Source: Cytobacillus solani
GTDB lineage: Bacteria; Bacillota; Bacilli; Bacillales; Cytobacillaceae
DNA: 64,000 nt
Direction of reading: 5' to 3'
Assembly (NCBI RefSeq): GCF_001420595.1
Contig: NZ_LJIX01000006.1
Span: 2,899,058 to 2,963,057, forward strand
Shown here in pieces: positions 62,779 through 64,000 of this stretch (positions are counted from its first letter, which is position 1; the number at the start of each line of letters is the position of its first letter). The position numbers and the translations under genes are program-made. The notes under the pieces are model-generated. The model did no database searches. It was not told the origin of the DNA and saw only the letters and a list, made by a program, of their open reading frames with translations.

Positions 62779-63166
62779 TTCCTTTATCCGTTTTTTTATC
62801 GTGGGGGTCATAAATACACTGACTGGTCTTAGTACGATGTTTCTGCTCTTAAATATTGCAGAACTTTCCTATTGGTTTTCTACTTTTATTGGGAATAGTA
62901 TTGGAGCGATTGTCAGTTATAGTTTAAATCGGACTTTTACTTTTCAATCTAAAGTTACGATCAAAAAAAGTGTCCCCCGCTTCATCGCAGTCATTCTTTT
63001 TTGTTACTTATTTTCATATAAAGTAAGTGAAATGGCAGCTGGTATGATTATAGGTAAATTTCCCCTTATCAGGCTTACTGGCGAAAATTTAGCTATAATA
63101 ATTGGAACTGCAGTCTATATGATCACGAATTACTTCGGGCAAAGGCTTTATGTTTTTAGAAAATAA
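62732..63166 (+). CDS. GtrA family membrane protein
   Basis: The 144-residue protein has four membrane helices with the GtrA signature FFIVGVINTLTGLSTM and SYSLNRTFTFQSK. GtrA proteins are proposed flippases for the lipid-linked sugar made by GtrB-type enzymes. GGAGGG seven bases before the ATG at 62732 decides the start; it overlaps the glycosyltransferase by 47 bp. Confidence 0.88.
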   Translation: MSSIALILESCLKRTNSFIRFFIVGVINTLTGLSTMFLLLNIAELSYWFSTFIGNSIGAIVSYSLNRTFTFQSKVTIKKSVPRFIAVILFCYLFSYKVSEMAAGMIIGKFPLIRLTGENLAIIIGTAVYMITNYFGQRLYVFRK

Positions 63167-63221
63167 TAGAAAATTTCAGTATTACTTACTCACATCATCA
63201 TCCTTCCTGAAATATAATCAA

Positions 63222-63252
63222 AAAGGACGAAATCTTCTAGAGATCGTCCTTT
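63222..63252. terminator. Bidirectional terminator between gtrA and the yteA-like gene
   Basis: A perfect 9-bp stem AAAGGACGA/TCGTCCTTT, with T-rich or A-rich flanks on both sides. Confidence 0.8.
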
Positions 63253-63279
63253 AAAACAGAAATATTATTTAACGGCTCC

Positions 63280-64000
63280 TTAAGAATTATCTTCGTTATC
63301 CCTTTCTCTTTCAAGATATTCAGCAGTGTATGGGTCTTTTTCATAGGCAGATAAATCCCCATAAGATGTCATAATATCTTCTTCATCTAACCGATCCTCT
63401 AGCTCCTCATGCTGGGCATTTCGGTAAACTGTAATATTTTTTCCTTCAATATCGACACCAACGAAATTTTCGAAATCCTCAACATACCCTACATTTTCTC
63501 CTGAATCTGTATATATTTCATTGTAATCGTCTGGCGGATCAGACATATCAGATGGCGATTCGCTTGTTCCCCATTTTGCCACCTCTTGCCATGAATCCTC
63601 TGCATCAAAGGCAACATTTTCATCTCCGTCCTCATCTTTGAAAAACTTTTTAAAAGGCGGCCCGATAATTTCTTCTTCAACAGGGCGTTTGTGAGATGTG
63701 CGTTGATCCTGTGAATGTTCTATGCAGAAAGTAGTTGTAGGTAATGCGTCCAATCGTTCAGACGGGATATCCTTCGAACAAACTTCACATTTTCCATAGG
63801 TCTCATTTTGTATGGCTATTAAAGCTTTGTCGATGTTCTTCAACTCATCTTCTAAATGTTCATTTAAGGCGATATCTTTTTCTCTTTCAAATAGCTCTGT
63901 CCCAGCATCTCCCGGGTGATTGTCATAATTTGAAAGTTCGCCCATTGATTCCTTCCAAAATGATTCCTTTAAACCAAAATGCTCATTTTGCTTGAACCTA
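63280..64000 (-). CDS. TraR/DksA zinc-finger family protein, YteA-like, 5' partial
   Basis: The frame stays open to the window edge (…FGLKES…KES before MGELSNYDNH), so the Met at 63945 is internal and the start lies outside. The segment SNYDNHPGDAGTELFEREKD and a single finger CEVCSKDI...FCIEHS define the YteA branch, where the last ligand of the finger is His rather than Cys. The C-terminal part is acidic. YteA proteins are linked to sporulation-stage expression in Bacillus; function unknown. Confidence 0.88.
   Translation of the reverse strand, partial: RFKQNEHFGLKESFWKESMGELSNYDNHPGDAGTELFEREKDIALNEHLEDELKNIDKALIAIQNETYGKCEVCSKDIPSERLDALPTTTFCIEHSQDQRTSHKRPVEEEIIGPPFKKFFKDEDGDENVAFDAEDSWQEVAKWGTSESPSDMSDPPDDYNEIYTDSGENVGYVEDFENFVGVDIEGKNITVYRNAQHEELEDRLDEEDIMTSYGDLSAYEKDPYTAEYLERERDNEDNS

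Overview
The window comes from an AT-rich, low-GC Gram-positive endospore former of the Bacillaceae. The evidence is splAB (spore photoproduct lyase), a YteA/DksA-type protein, a DUF3231 protein, T-box leaders, a c-di-AMP riboswitch and many close relatives of Bacillus genes (yugN, yuzA, tmrB, ykoST). No rRNA, tRNA, CRISPR array, insertion sequence or prophage was seen. It is a chromosomal core region with a few accessory modules and an unusual number of decaying genes.

Layout. 1-5.8 kb: end of a D-Ala-D-Ala carboxypeptidase gene, GNAT and MOSC proteins, a NUDIX gene with three frameshifts, an ABC exporter and a two-gene ThrE-type exporter. 5.9-16.4 kb: a large minus-strand respiratory module. 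It encodes a NarI-like cytochrome b, a NapA/Nas-type molybdenum reductase, a four-cluster ferredoxin, a Tat-exported Rieske protein, three small proteins, a NarK nitrate transporter fused to a PAS domain, a kinase without a sensor domain, a NarL/NreC-type regulator, a NreA-like GAF protein and a triple-PAS kinase. Two GC-rich palindromes 21 bp apart lie upstream. 16.5-18.5 kb: small genes. 18.5-25.5 kb: a complete trpEGDCFBA operon behind two tandem Trp T-boxes and one consensus promoter. 25.6-37.9 kb: single metabolic, transport and stress genes, a candidate orphan small RNA, and splAB. 38.1-41.3 kb: two uvsE genes (one frameshifted) flanking a DUF3231 gene. 41.3-43.2 kb: a KtrB-type K+ channel gene behind a c-di-AMP riboswitch and a further long hairpin. 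43.4-49.4 kb: small genes, a histidine-kinase remnant, DUF418, a VanZ remnant, a heme-copper-oxidase-like membrane protein and an SLC13 permease. 49.6-59.9 kb: class III (nrdDG) and class I (nrdA, nrdB, flavodoxin) ribonucleotide reductases, divergently arranged about 3.8 kb apart. Each has the same control stack: sigma-A promoter, paired NrdR boxes 32 bp apart, cobalamin riboswitch, terminator. A chemotaxis-receptor gene killed by one stop codon lies between them. 60-63.2 kb: a YkoS/YkoT/GtrA glycosylation operon. The window ends inside a YteA-like gene.

How the parts work together. The nitrate module looks like a self-contained sense-and-respire unit in which the transporter itself carries a signalling domain. 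The two nrd operons form a B12-responsive switch, which predicts a B12-dependent class II reductase elsewhere in the genome. The splAB and uvsE genes form a local UV-repair neighbourhood.
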